From Nitriliruptoraceae bacterium (GTDB lineage: Bacteria; Actinomycetota; Nitriliruptoria; Nitriliruptorales; Nitriliruptoraceae): 32,919 nt of DNA. The stretch lies in NCBI GenBank assembly GCA_003563915.1, contig PWTE01000170.1, positions 1 to 32,919 on the forward strand, in the 5' to 3' direction. The notes under the pieces were generated by a model, which saw only the letters and a program-made list of their open reading frames with translations, was not told where the DNA came from and made no database searches. Positions 25,117 through 32,565 of this stretch are shown piece by piece (within the stretch, counting starts at the first letter, position 1; the number at the start of each line of letters is the position of its first letter). Both the position numbers and the translations under genes were made by a program.

Positions 25117-26517
25117 TCAGCCGCGGCTGATGAAGTCGGGAGGGCTCAGCGTGCGTGGTACGACCAGGAGGTCGGTGGTGGCGGTCGGCGGCACGTCGCT
25201 GCCGTCCTGGACCTCTGCGATCAGCTCCCTCGGTCCGACGATGTCGCGTCGGAAGAGCAGCACATCCTGCGTGAACTCGCCGGAAGTATCGGCGGTGACC
25301 GTGGTGATGCCGATGCCCGCTGACCACCGCAGCTGGGCCGTCCCATCGGCAGGGAAGCCGTCACCGGTGACGATCACGACCTCCCCCGAGCGTCCGACCT
25401 CGCGGTCCACGAACACGCGCGGGAGGACGTCGAAGATCGCAGTGGCACTGACCGACGCACGGGTGTCGCATCGCTGACATCCCTCCACCTCGAGTTGGCC
25501 TCCTGGTGTCCCGACCGGGATGTCGAAGGTCGCGGTGAAGGAACCGTCTCTCGAGACGTCTCTGGCAGCGACGATGGCCAGCACCCCGTCATCGGTCCGG
25601 AGTACGACCGGCACACCAGGGAGGTAGCCCGTTCCGGTCGCCTCGGTCTCGCTCTCGACCGTGCCCTCCTCCGGATCGAGGGAGAGGACGGTGTCCGGGT
25701 CGGGATCAGGGTCGGGGTCCACCGGTGTCGTCGTTACCGTGAAGGTCGTCGTGAAGCTCCGGAGGGGACAGTTGGCGTCCACCTCGCCCTGCGTCGCGGT
25801 GATCGTGTAGGTCCCCGGAGCGAGGTCGGGCACGGTGAACGGCAGGGTGATGGACCGGTCGTCGAAGGGGCCCTCCTCGTTGTCGGGGATCGCAACCGAG
25901 CCGATGGAGATGCCGTTGAACGTGACGGCAACGGGGTCGCACCCGGTCGGATCCCCGAAGTACTCGGTGACGCGGAAGCCGGTGCCCGTGACGGTCGCAC
26001 CGCTGCCGGCCAGCCCGGAGCTGGGGTCGACCTCGATGCCCCGGACCGTGTAGGTCTGGAACTGGCTGAAGGTGAAGGGCCCGCTGCACCCTTCGGTCGT
26101 CCCCGTGTCGACGTCGAAGTCGTCCATGCAGGATAGGACGCGGTACTGCCCGATCGGCGTTGCAGACGGCACCGTGAATGTCACGGCGTTGAAGCTGGAG
26201 GGGAAGGGGACGCGGTCCACTCGGTTACCCGGCGGGTCGGTGAACGGGTTGGCCACGATCGGGTCGAAGTAGGTGTTCAGCGGCCGGATGCCGTCGGCGT
26301 CCGTGACGAAGACGTCGATGGACACGCTCTCGGGCAGATCGACCTGGTTGACGAAGGACTCCTGCCCTGACGGGAAGCTCACGGAGACCTGCGCGTAGGC
26401 CGATGGCGCGTACTGCACCAGGAGTGCCAGGGTGAGCATCAGTGCGGCGGCCACGATCCCGACGCGGCGGCCGACGGTGAGGGAACGTCCCTCGGCCGAC
26501 ATCGTGTCCACGGCCAT
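25117..26517 (-). CDS. Secreted IPT/Ig-like repeat protein, short paralog
   Basis: 466 residues from ATG 26517; the next ATG at 26502 (MSAEGRSLTVGRRVG) may be the true start, because AGGAG abuts the first. The signal peptide ends near APSAYA-QV. Repeats: N-terminal ~43-155, ~158-262 (RGIEVDPSSGLAGSGATVTG), a Pro-Asp linker (DPDPDPDPD), ~277-364 (SLDPEEGTVESETEATGTGY, with CQRC at 347-350) and ~365-450 (DREVGRSGEVVIVTGDGFP). It ends TLSPPDFISRG. It matches the downstream paralog throughout but lacks one repeat. Confidence 0.8.
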   Translation of the reverse strand: MAVDTMSAEGRSLTVGRRVGIVAAALMLTLALLVQYAPSAYAQVSVSFPSGQESFVNQVDLPESVSIDVFVTDADGIRPLNTYFDPIVANPFTDPPGNRVDRVPFPSSFNAVTFTVPSATPIGQYRVLSCMDDFDVDTGTTEGCSGPFTFSQFQTYTVRGIEVDPSSGLAGSGATVTGTGFRVTEYFGDPTGCDPVAVTFNGISIGSVAIPDNEEGPFDDRSITLPFTVPDLAPGTYTITATQGEVDANCPLRSFTTTFTVTTTPVDPDPDPDPDTVLSLDPEEGTVESETEATGTGYLPGVPVVLRTDDGVLAIVAARDVSRDGSFTATFDIPVGTPGGQLEVEGCQRCDTRASVSATAIFDVLPRVFVDREVGRSGEVVIVTGDGFPADGTAQLRWSAGIGITTVTADTSGEFTQDVLLFRRDIVGPRELIAEVQDGSDVPPTATTDLLVVPRTLSPPDFISRG

Positions 26518-26592
26518 CTCCTGGGATCGCGTCAGGTTCCGCTTGCCACCTCTCGCGATCGTCGATCGCTCCTGGGACGACGATGGAACGCC

Positions 26593-27885
26593 CTACTCAG
26601 GTTCCACGAGCGAGACGGTCTGCCCGGAGAACAGTGCCGATGGGGTGCAGTTGCCCTCGCCCGGTTCATTCTGGCACACCACCCGAAGGTTCACGCCGTC
26701 ATCGCTCGTGAACACCAGGGGTCCGACGAAGTGGTAGTCCAGATCGCGGAAGTTCTGGAGCGCTACCTCGAGCAGGACGGTCGTGCCGCGCCGCACCTGC
26801 AGGGTGCCCTGATCGCCACCCGGGTTCTGGAGGATGATGTCGGTGATCTCGAGACGGTCGTCGCCGTCGGGGGTCACCGGGCCAGCGACGCTCGTACCAC
26901 CCGTGTTGACGTTGAGCCGGAAGTCGGTCGGCGTGCGAACCTCGATCGGTTCGGGGTCGAGCTCCTCCTCGACCTCTTCCTCCTCCGGCTCCTCGTCGAC
27001 GGGCTCCTCGTCCTCGTCATCTGCCGGCGGTGGTTCCTGACCCAGGGCTTCCTGAACGCCCGCGACGTCATCCTGGAGCTGGGCGGTCGCCGCGGCCTGC
27101 TCGGCGAGTGGCTCCTCGACCGCATCGCGAGCGGCGGACTCGATCGCTGGGCGCAGCAGGGTCCACCACAGCAGCGCGAGCAGCAGCAACAACAGCAGCA
27201 GCGCCAACAGCACCTTCGGCAGCCACTTGGGGATCAGCGCCTGCTGCAGCAGGGTGCCGTCCACGGCGACCGGCGGCTCGGTCTCCGTGGGCTGCAGCTG
27301 GATCTGGAAGGGCAGCGTGCGGTCCGGACCGCGCCAGAAGCGCTTGCGGGGTGCGACCTTCAGGGTGGTGAAGGTCGCGTGGCCGGGATCCGCGACGACC
27401 GTCGGTTCGGACAGCTCGAAGTCCAGAGCCTCGTTCTCGTCGTAGACGAGGCCCTCGGTGTTCAGACGCTCGTTGCCGCGGTTGTCCACGGCCAGTTCCT
27501 GCTTGGCCTTGCGACGACCCCGTGCGGTCCGCGGGATCAGCTCGGCGGTCACGGCGAGGAACTCGCTGACCTGCAGCGTTCCCTCCTCGACGGCGGACCC
27601 GTCGGGGTCCTCGCGCGAGCTGACCTTCAGGCCGAAGGGGATCTGGCCTGCTCGCGCCGCGGAGGTCCGAGGGGGATGGAAGGTCACCTGGACCTGTTCC
27701 TCGGATCCCGGCATCAGGCGGAGCGAGTCCGGCTCGATACGGGTCCAGCCGGCGGCGTCTCCGAGCACCTCGAAGGTGAACTCGTCGACGATCGAGCCAG
27801 CGTTACGTACCCGGAGGGTCGTGGTGACCTGCTGTCCGGGCTCGACGGTCAGTTCGCTCTGAACGAGCGTTGCGATAGCACCCAT
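26593..27885 (-). CDS. Membrane protein with beta-rich head and acidic linker (CisA-like architecture)
   Basis: 430 residues from ATG 27885; upstream in-frame sequence is intergenic. Residues ~8-115 look like a CARDB/NEW3-type beta-sandwich (SELTVEPGQQVTTTLRVRNA, EEQVQVTFHPPRTSAARAGQ), ~116-215 a second beta domain, 222-245 one membrane helix (LLALLLLLLLLALLWWTLL), then a helical stretch, a Glu-rich linker (285-312) and a C-terminal beta domain ending SGQTVSLVEPE. No signal peptide, so the head is probably cytoplasmic and the C-terminus outside. This layout is like the Streptomyces CIS membrane factor CisA as I recall it; homology is not shown. Lead gene of a minus-strand operon with the two IPT paralogs. 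Confidence 0.75.
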   Translation of the reverse strand: MGAIATLVQSELTVEPGQQVTTTLRVRNAGSIVDEFTFEVLGDAAGWTRIEPDSLRLMPGSEEQVQVTFHPPRTSAARAGQIPFGLKVSSREDPDGSAVEEGTLQVSEFLAVTAELIPRTARGRRKAKQELAVDNRGNERLNTEGLVYDENEALDFELSEPTVVADPGHATFTTLKVAPRKRFWRGPDRTLPFQIQLQPTETEPPVAVDGTLLQQALIPKWLPKVLLALLLLLLLLALLWWTLLRPAIESAARDAVEEPLAEQAAATAQLQDDVAGVQEALGQEPPPADDEDEEPVDEEPEEEEVEEELDPEPIEVRTPTDFRLNVNTGGTSVAGPVTPDGDDRLEITDIILQNPGGDQGTLQVRRGTTVLLEVALQNFRDLDYHFVGPLVFTSDDGVNLRVVCQNEPGEGNCTPSALFSGQTVSLVEPE

Positions 27886-28078
27886 GCGGGCGGACGCTAC
27901 GCGTTCGACGGCGGTTACGGCAGGACCGTGAGGGCAACGACCGGGGAAACACCAACTGCCCGTGAAGTCCCTGTGAAGTTCCCGGGAACGTGCCCCTGGC
28001 AGTCTTCGCCCCGGCCCTGTCCGGAAGGCGGCTCCGCCGTGGACCGCCCGACGATGGGACCTGGAGAGGGGTACGGGA
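27886..28078. promoter_or_regulatory. Divergent control region of the injection-system locus
   Basis: This 193-base gap separates the minus-strand membrane-protein operon from the plus-strand regulator. It contains the direct repeat GTGAAGT at 27962-27968 and 27973-27979 (11-base period, about one helical turn) and the palindrome GTTCCCGGGAAC at 27978-27989 that overlaps the second copy. A small GGCGG/CCGCC dyad lies at 28027-28038. Such spacing suits protein binding, possibly by the adjacent LuxR-type regulator. Promoter hexamers are not clear on either strand. Confidence 0.45.
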
Positions 28079-28780
28079 ATGTCCGCTGAACTCGCGATCG
28101 CGCCGACGACGCCAACGTCTATGACCACCGATCAGCCCACCATGGATGACGAGGGGCGTCCTGTCCCCATCGAGGTGGCCCTCCACGCGGCCGACCCGGT
28201 GTCACGGGCCGGGATCGAAGCGAGCTTCGCGGACCGAGCCCGGGTCACGCTGGTTGCGGCCGATGACCCGGGTGCTGAGGTCGCGCTCGTCGTGGTCGAC
28301 CGCATCGACGAACTCACGGTGCAGACCGTCCGCCGGTTGCGGCGTGGCCAGGACGTCGCGGTCGTGCTCGTGGTCAGCCACCTCGATGATCAGGCACTCC
28401 TGACCGCGATCGAGGCCGGCATCAGCGGTCTCGTGCGCCGCTGCGACGCCACGCCCGAGGGGTTGGTCACGGCGATCCGCCAGGCATCGGAGGGCTGTGG
28501 GACCCTGCCGCCCGACCTGGTCGGACGGCTCATGACCCACGTCGGAGACCTCCATGACCGTGTGCTCGGACCACAGGGTCTGCACGTCCACGGGCTCTCC
28601 GACCGCGAGATCGAGGTACTCCGGCTGGTGGCCGAGGGGCAAGGCACCGCGGAGATCGCCGAGGAGCTCAGCTACTCGGAGCGCACGATCAAGAACGTGA
28701 TCCAAGGGGTGACGGCCCGCCTCCAGCTGAAGAACCGGTCGCATGCCGTGGCCTACGCGCTGCGGCACGGACTGATCTGA
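28079..28780 (+). CDS. LuxR-type response-regulator-like transcription factor
   Basis: 233 residues. Residues ~31-140 resemble a receiver domain (EVALHAADPVSRAGIEASFA, VLVVSHLDDQALLTAIEAGI, SGLVRRCDATPEGLVTAIRQ). The central strand reads ALVVVDRIDEL, so a phospho-acceptor Asp is possible but the acidic pocket is not typical. Residues 173-233 are a LuxR/FixJ helix-turn-helix (LSDREIEVLRLVAEGQGTAE, ELSYSERTIKNVIQGVTARL). ATG 28079 has GAGAGGGG upstream; starts at residues 15 and 22 are alternatives. Regulators of this type head actinobacterial eCIS clusters, and it directly precedes one here. No histidine kinase is in view. Confidence 0.88.
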   Translation: MSAELAIAPTTPTSMTTDQPTMDDEGRPVPIEVALHAADPVSRAGIEASFADRARVTLVAADDPGAEVALVVVDRIDELTVQTVRRLRRGQDVAVVLVVSHLDDQALLTAIEAGISGLVRRCDATPEGLVTAIRQASEGCGTLPPDLVGRLMTHVGDLHDRVLGPQGLHVHGLSDREIEVLRLVAEGQGTAEIAEELSYSERTIKNVIQGVTARLQLKNRSHAVAYALRHGLI

Positions 28781-28820
28781 TGTCGGCACCGATCTCCGCG
28801 GCGCCGATGGTGCGAGCGGT

Positions 28821-28834
28821 TGCCCGAACGGGCA
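28821..28834. promoter_or_regulatory. Dyad upstream of the DUF4255 gene
   Basis: TGCCCG-AA-CGGGCA is a perfect symmetric site in the 127-base gap between the regulator gene and the first structural gene. It is followed by GGCTACGTT, a possible -10 (TACGTT). It could be an operator for the operon or an RNA hairpin. The surrounding gap has no gene. Confidence 0.35.
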
Positions 28835-28907
28835 CGGCTACGTTCCCCGCGTTCGTCCCGTTGTCCCATCGCACCTACGCCCGAGCCTCGGCAGCATCGC
28901 GGCTGAC

Positions 28908-29630
28908 ATGATCGACGAGATGGACGCCAGCATCCGGTCGTTCCTACGCGACAGCGTGGTGAACGGTGAGGTCGAGGTGGCCTTCGACGCACCGAGCAGC
29001 GAGTGGGCAGCGAAACGCACCGCGCCGACGCTGAACGTCTTCCTGTTCGACATCCGTGAGGACATCGCGCGCCGGCGGGTCGAAGCCGAGCCGGTGACCA
29101 ACGACGACGGCGTCGTCGTGGGGCGCCGTCGCCCACCTCGGCGCTTCAAGCTGTCCTACCTCGTCACCGCCTGGACCCAGCGTCCGGAGGACGAGCACCG
29201 GCTGCTGTCAGGGGTCATCAAGGCGTTCCTGTCCCACGAGGAGTTCCCACGCGAGCAGTTGGAGGGGTCACTGGCGGAGGAGGCGCTGCCCATCTTCGCC
29301 AGCGTTGGGATCCCGCCCCCGCCGGAACGCTCGATCGGGGAGATCTGGAGCGCGATGGGCGGTGAGCTGAAGCCGTCGGTCGAACTGGTGCTGAGCGTGC
29401 CGTTCGCGCTCGATGAACTACGCCATGCCGGTCCTCCGGTCGAGGAGTCGCCGCGTATCCAGATCGATGCGCGCGACGGGCCGTCGGAGTCGGTCAAGGG
29501 CAAGCGGCCGTCGAAGGCGGACACCGCGGACGAGCCGGACAGCGACCAGATCGAGGAGACGTTCACCGGGGGTGGCGAGGACAGTCCAGGACGAAGGTTC
29601 ACGGTCTCGACGATCCCGCGGAAGCGCTGA
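28908..29630 (+). CDS. Pvc16/DUF4255-family CIS tail-completion protein
   Basis: 240 residues. Residues 1-~170 match the Pvc16 N-terminal (DUF4255) family: MIDEMDASIRSFLRDSVVNG, APTLNVFLFDIREDIARRRV, FKLSYLVTAWTQRPEDEHRL, LSGVIKAFLSHEEFP and a closing SVELVLSVPFALDE. In Afp/PVC particles this protein caps the end of the sheath-tube and sets its terminus. The last ~60 residues are charged and probably disordered (KGKRPSKADTADEPDSDQIE), then RRFTVSTIPRKR. No strong SD is seen before ATG 28908. The stop overlaps the ATPase start as TGATG. Confidence 0.85.
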   Translation: MIDEMDASIRSFLRDSVVNGEVEVAFDAPSSEWAAKRTAPTLNVFLFDIREDIARRRVEAEPVTNDDGVVVGRRRPPRRFKLSYLVTAWTQRPEDEHRLLSGVIKAFLSHEEFPREQLEGSLAEEALPIFASVGIPPPPERSIGEIWSAMGGELKPSVELVLSVPFALDELRHAGPPVEESPRIQIDARDGPSESVKGKRPSKADTADEPDSDQIEETFTGGGEDSPGRRFTVSTIPRKR

Positions 29631-31714
29631 TGGACAACGCGACACCGGACCTCGATCATCTCCGCGGGTGGCTCGCGGTCACCGAGGCGCGCGTACGTCA
29701 CGCGATCGCTGCCCGCTGGGCCGACGATCCCACGCCTGATGATCCCGTCCGAGGGCTGTACATCTCCGAGGCCGATGTCGAGCGGTTGTTGGCGGGTCCG
29801 GCGCCGCTCGCCGTGGCCGACGTCGCTGAACGTGTCGCGCAGCTGGAGGCAGACGCCCAGCAGGCCGTGGAGGACGGCGTGCCCTTCCGGCTCACCACCT
29901 TGGCCGCGACGTTCGGGTTGGCGCGTCTCGACCTCGAGATCCTGCTGATCACCCTGCTGCCGGACCTCGACAGCCGCTTCGAACGCCTCTTCGGCTACCT
30001 CCAGGACGATGTCACACGCCGTCGTGCCAGCATCGGTCTGGTGCTCGAACTGCTCGGTCGCGGGCCGCTGGACGGCCAGGCCCGGGCACGGCTCACACCG
30101 GAGGCACCGCTCGTCAACGCCATGCTCATCGAGGTAGGCGATGGTGGGCGTCCGCTGCTCACCCGGAGCCTGCGCGTGGACGACCGGGTCAGCGCGCACC
30201 TGCTCGGGGACGATCAGTTGCCCGAACGGCTCGCGCGGCTGCTGGTCGACATCCCGTCGGTGCCCCTCACAGGAGCGGCGGAGGTGGCCCGCGCGCTACG
30301 CGCGGGCTCACGCACCGTGTACGTCCAACAGGATGCGCGGAGTGCGGGTCTCGCCACCGCGGCCTGTGGGATCCGGGAGGCGGGGGGTTCAGCGCTCGTG
30401 ATCGATGCGGAGCGACTGCCCGGTGACGAGAGCCCTGAACTGCTGCGGTCGGCGGTCCGCGAGGCGGGCCTGCGCAACAGTGGACTGGTGATCGGCCCGA
30501 TCGACGCTCTGGTCGAGGAGGACCCGGCTGGCATCGAGGTGCTGAGCAAGGCGGTGACCCCGGTGGTCGTTGTCGGATCCGCCGGGTGGGACCCGGCCTG
30601 GCTCGCCGAGGTCCCCGCGACCGTGCCCGCGGCATCGGTCGATCCGGCCGCGCGTGTGCAACTGTGGCGGAACGTGACCGCGGCGGACGTCGGTTTCGAC
30701 GCCGCGGAGGCCACGGCCCAGTTCCGCCTGCGGCCGGAACAGGCGCTGCGCGCGTGGCAGGCCGCGGCCAACCACGCCACGGCGCAGGGCACGCAGGTCG
30801 GTCCGGACGACCTCCGTCTGGGCGCTCGGCTCCAGAACGCGGGCCGACTGGACCACCTCGCCCGCCGCATCTCCCCCAGCGCGGGGTTCGCCGACCTGGT
30901 CCTGCCGACGAGGGTGATGTCCCTGCTGAGGGAGATCGTCGAGCGGGCCCGCCACCGCGAGCAGGTCCTCGACGAGTGGCACATGGGTGGCCGCTCCGAG
31001 AAGGGACGCGGCATCACCTCCCTGTTCGCCGGGGAGTCGGGCACCGGCAAGACCCTGTCGGCCGAGGTGATCGCGACCGAGCTCGGTCTGGACCTGTACG
31101 TGATCGATCTGTCCACGGTCGTGGACAAGTACATCGGTGAGACCGAGAAGAACCTCGAGCGCATCTTCTCCCGGGCGGAGGACGTGAACGGCATCCTGTT
31201 CTTCGACGAGGCAGATGCGCTGTTCGGCAAGCGTTCCGAGGTCAGCGATGCCCGTGACCGCTACGCGAACCTGGAGATCGCCTACCTGCTGCAACGCATG
31301 GAGCGCTTCGACGGGATCACGATCCTGGCCAGCAACCTGCGAGCCAACCTCGACGAGGCGTTCACGCGACGCATCGACGTCCTGATCGACTTCCCGTCGC
31401 CCGAGGAGGAGGACCGCCGACGTCTCTGGGAGCTGCACCTGCCAGCGACCCTGATGCGCGACGACCAGCTCGACCTGGACTACCTCGCCAAGGCCTTCGA
31501 ACTGGCCGGAGGCGATATCCGCAACGTCACGTTGGCCGCCGCGTACGCCGCGGCGGTCGACGGCACCGCCGTTGGAACACACCACCTGATCCGGGCCACC
31601 GCCCGGGAGTACCGCAAGCTCGGCCGGTTGGTCACCGAATCCGAGTTCGGCCCCTACTACGACCTGGTCACGAACAAGAGCGAACCGGAAGGTGATCCCG
31701 ATGGACCCCGCTGA
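29630..31714 (+). CDS. Pvc15-type AAA+ ATPase of a contractile injection system
   Basis: 694 residues. Residues 1-~430 form a winged-helix/regulatory head (RHAIAARWADDPTPDDPVRG, FGLARLDLEILLITLLPDLD, FGYLQDDVTRRRASIGLVLE) like that of Afp15/Pvc15. The AAA+ core has Walker A GESGTGKT at 468-475 (K474), Walker B ILFFDEAD at 522-529 (D526, E527), and a sensor/Arg-finger region ILASNLRANLDEAFTRRID. In eCIS such ATPases are needed for particle assembly or loading; the exact step is unsettled. It overlaps the genes on both sides, which implies one translation unit with DUF4255 and DUF4157. Confidence 0.88.
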   Translation: MDNATPDLDHLRGWLAVTEARVRHAIAARWADDPTPDDPVRGLYISEADVERLLAGPAPLAVADVAERVAQLEADAQQAVEDGVPFRLTTLAATFGLARLDLEILLITLLPDLDSRFERLFGYLQDDVTRRRASIGLVLELLGRGPLDGQARARLTPEAPLVNAMLIEVGDGGRPLLTRSLRVDDRVSAHLLGDDQLPERLARLLVDIPSVPLTGAAEVARALRAGSRTVYVQQDARSAGLATAACGIREAGGSALVIDAERLPGDESPELLRSAVREAGLRNSGLVIGPIDALVEEDPAGIEVLSKAVTPVVVVGSAGWDPAWLAEVPATVPAASVDPAARVQLWRNVTAADVGFDAAEATAQFRLRPEQALRAWQAAANHATAQGTQVGPDDLRLGARLQNAGRLDHLARRISPSAGFADLVLPTRVMSLLREIVERARHREQVLDEWHMGGRSEKGRGITSLFAGESGTGKTLSAEVIATELGLDLYVIDLSTVVDKYIGETEKNLERIFSRAEDVNGILFFDEADALFGKRSEVSDARDRYANLEIAYLLQRMERFDGITILASNLRANLDEAFTRRIDVLIDFPSPEEEDRRRLWELHLPATLMRDDQLDLDYLAKAFELAGGDIRNVTLAAAYAAAVDGTAVGTHHLIRATAREYRKLGRLVTESEFGPYYDLVTNKSEPEGDPDGPR

Positions 31715-32510
31715 CCTGGAAGCCGTCAACCACAAGCACGCGCAGCACCACACCCACGAGCACGACGGTGAGCACGCGCCGACGGACGCCGATGCCGCGC
31801 CTTCTGCGCTCTCCGACATCGGCAACGCCGGGGTCGGCCGTCTGTTGCAGGCTGGTGGTGTCCAGCGCTCCGGTGTGACCTCGGCGCAGCAGCTCGACGA
31901 GACGGTCGCGCGCAGCATCGAGGAACGGCGGGGACGCGGCGCCCCGCTCGACGAACCGGTGCGTGAGGAGATGGAGTCGGCGTTGGGCGCCGACCTCTCC
32001 GACGTCAACGTCCACACCGACGCGGACGCGCACGCCCTCAACGACGCCGTGAGCGCTCGTGCGTTCACCAGCGGCAGCGACGTCTTCTTCAAGCAGGGCA
32101 CCTACGACCCGGGTTCCACGCAGGGCAAGCACCTGTTGGCCCACGAGTTGACCCACGTCGTCCAGCAGCGGGAAGGCACCAGTGGGCTCGGTGCAGGGGA
32201 GGTCAGCGATCCCTCCGACGCCGCCGAGGTCGAAGCTGAGGCGGTCGGGGCCCAGGTCGCCGCGGGTCAGGCGCCAGCAGCCGACGGTGGTGCCGCAGCT
32301 CCTGCCGGGGTCGCCCGCGACGCGATGGAGGAGGAAGAGGAGCTGCAGCTGTCCGCGGAGCCGGGGGTGCAGCGGCAGGAGATGCCGGAGGAAGAGGAGC
32401 TGCAGATGTCGGCGGAGCCGGGGGTGCAACGCGAGGAGATGCCGGAGGAGGAAGAGTTGCAGCTGTCCGCGGAACCGGGGGTGCAACGCGAGGAGGAACT
32501 GCCCGGCTAG
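31701..32510 (+). CDS. DUF4157 protein with HELTH motif and C-terminal repeats
   Basis: 269 residues from ATG 31701 (GGAAGG 8 bases upstream); a GTG at 31692 is an alternative. The head is His-rich (HKHAQHHTHEHDGEH). DUF4157 covers about 85-160: PVREEMESALGADLSDVNVH, AFTSGSDVFFKQGTYDPGST, then H148-E149-L-T-H152, a zinc-protease-like HExxH in LLAHELTHVVQQREG. DUF4157 is strongly linked to eCIS loci, where it often heads effectors. Residues 209-265 are three 19-residue acidic repeats, ending ELPG. No separate toxin domain follows, so this may be a stand-alone DUF4157 factor or a minimal cargo. It overlaps the ATPase gene by 14 bases. Confidence 0.88.
   Translation: MDPADLEAVNHKHAQHHTHEHDGEHAPTDADAAPSALSDIGNAGVGRLLQAGGVQRSGVTSAQQLDETVARSIEERRGRGAPLDEPVREEMESALGADLSDVNVHTDADAHALNDAVSARAFTSGSDVFFKQGTYDPGSTQGKHLLAHELTHVVQQREGTSGLGAGEVSDPSDAAEVEAEAVGAQVAAGQAPAADGGAAAPAGVARDAMEEEEELQLSAEPGVQRQEMPEEEELQMSAEPGVQREEMPEEEELQLSAEPGVQREEELPG
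32325..32495 (+). repeat. Three tandem 57-base units inside the DUF4157 gene
   Basis: Units 32325-32381, 32382-32438 and 32439-32495, each starting with ATG and in the same frame. Each encodes 19 residues of the form MPEEEELQ-L/M-SAEPGVQRE-E; the first has ME instead of MP and ends RQE. Differences are mainly synonymous plus Leu/Met and Gln/Glu changes. The last four codons ELPG follow. This is a repeat expansion of a Glu-rich, Gln-Arg-ended unit. Confidence 0.95.
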
Positions 32511-32565
32511 CCAGCCCGAGGCGGTTCCAGTGACCTCACCGGCTGGGCAACGGAAGGCGGGGCAC

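Noticed and set aside
26731-28089. 452-codon plus-strand frame opposite the membrane protein
   Set aside because: Gln-rich antisense of the Leu-rich membrane helix and of the Glu-rich linker. The minus-strand frame has a membrane helix, beta domains and a sensible start.
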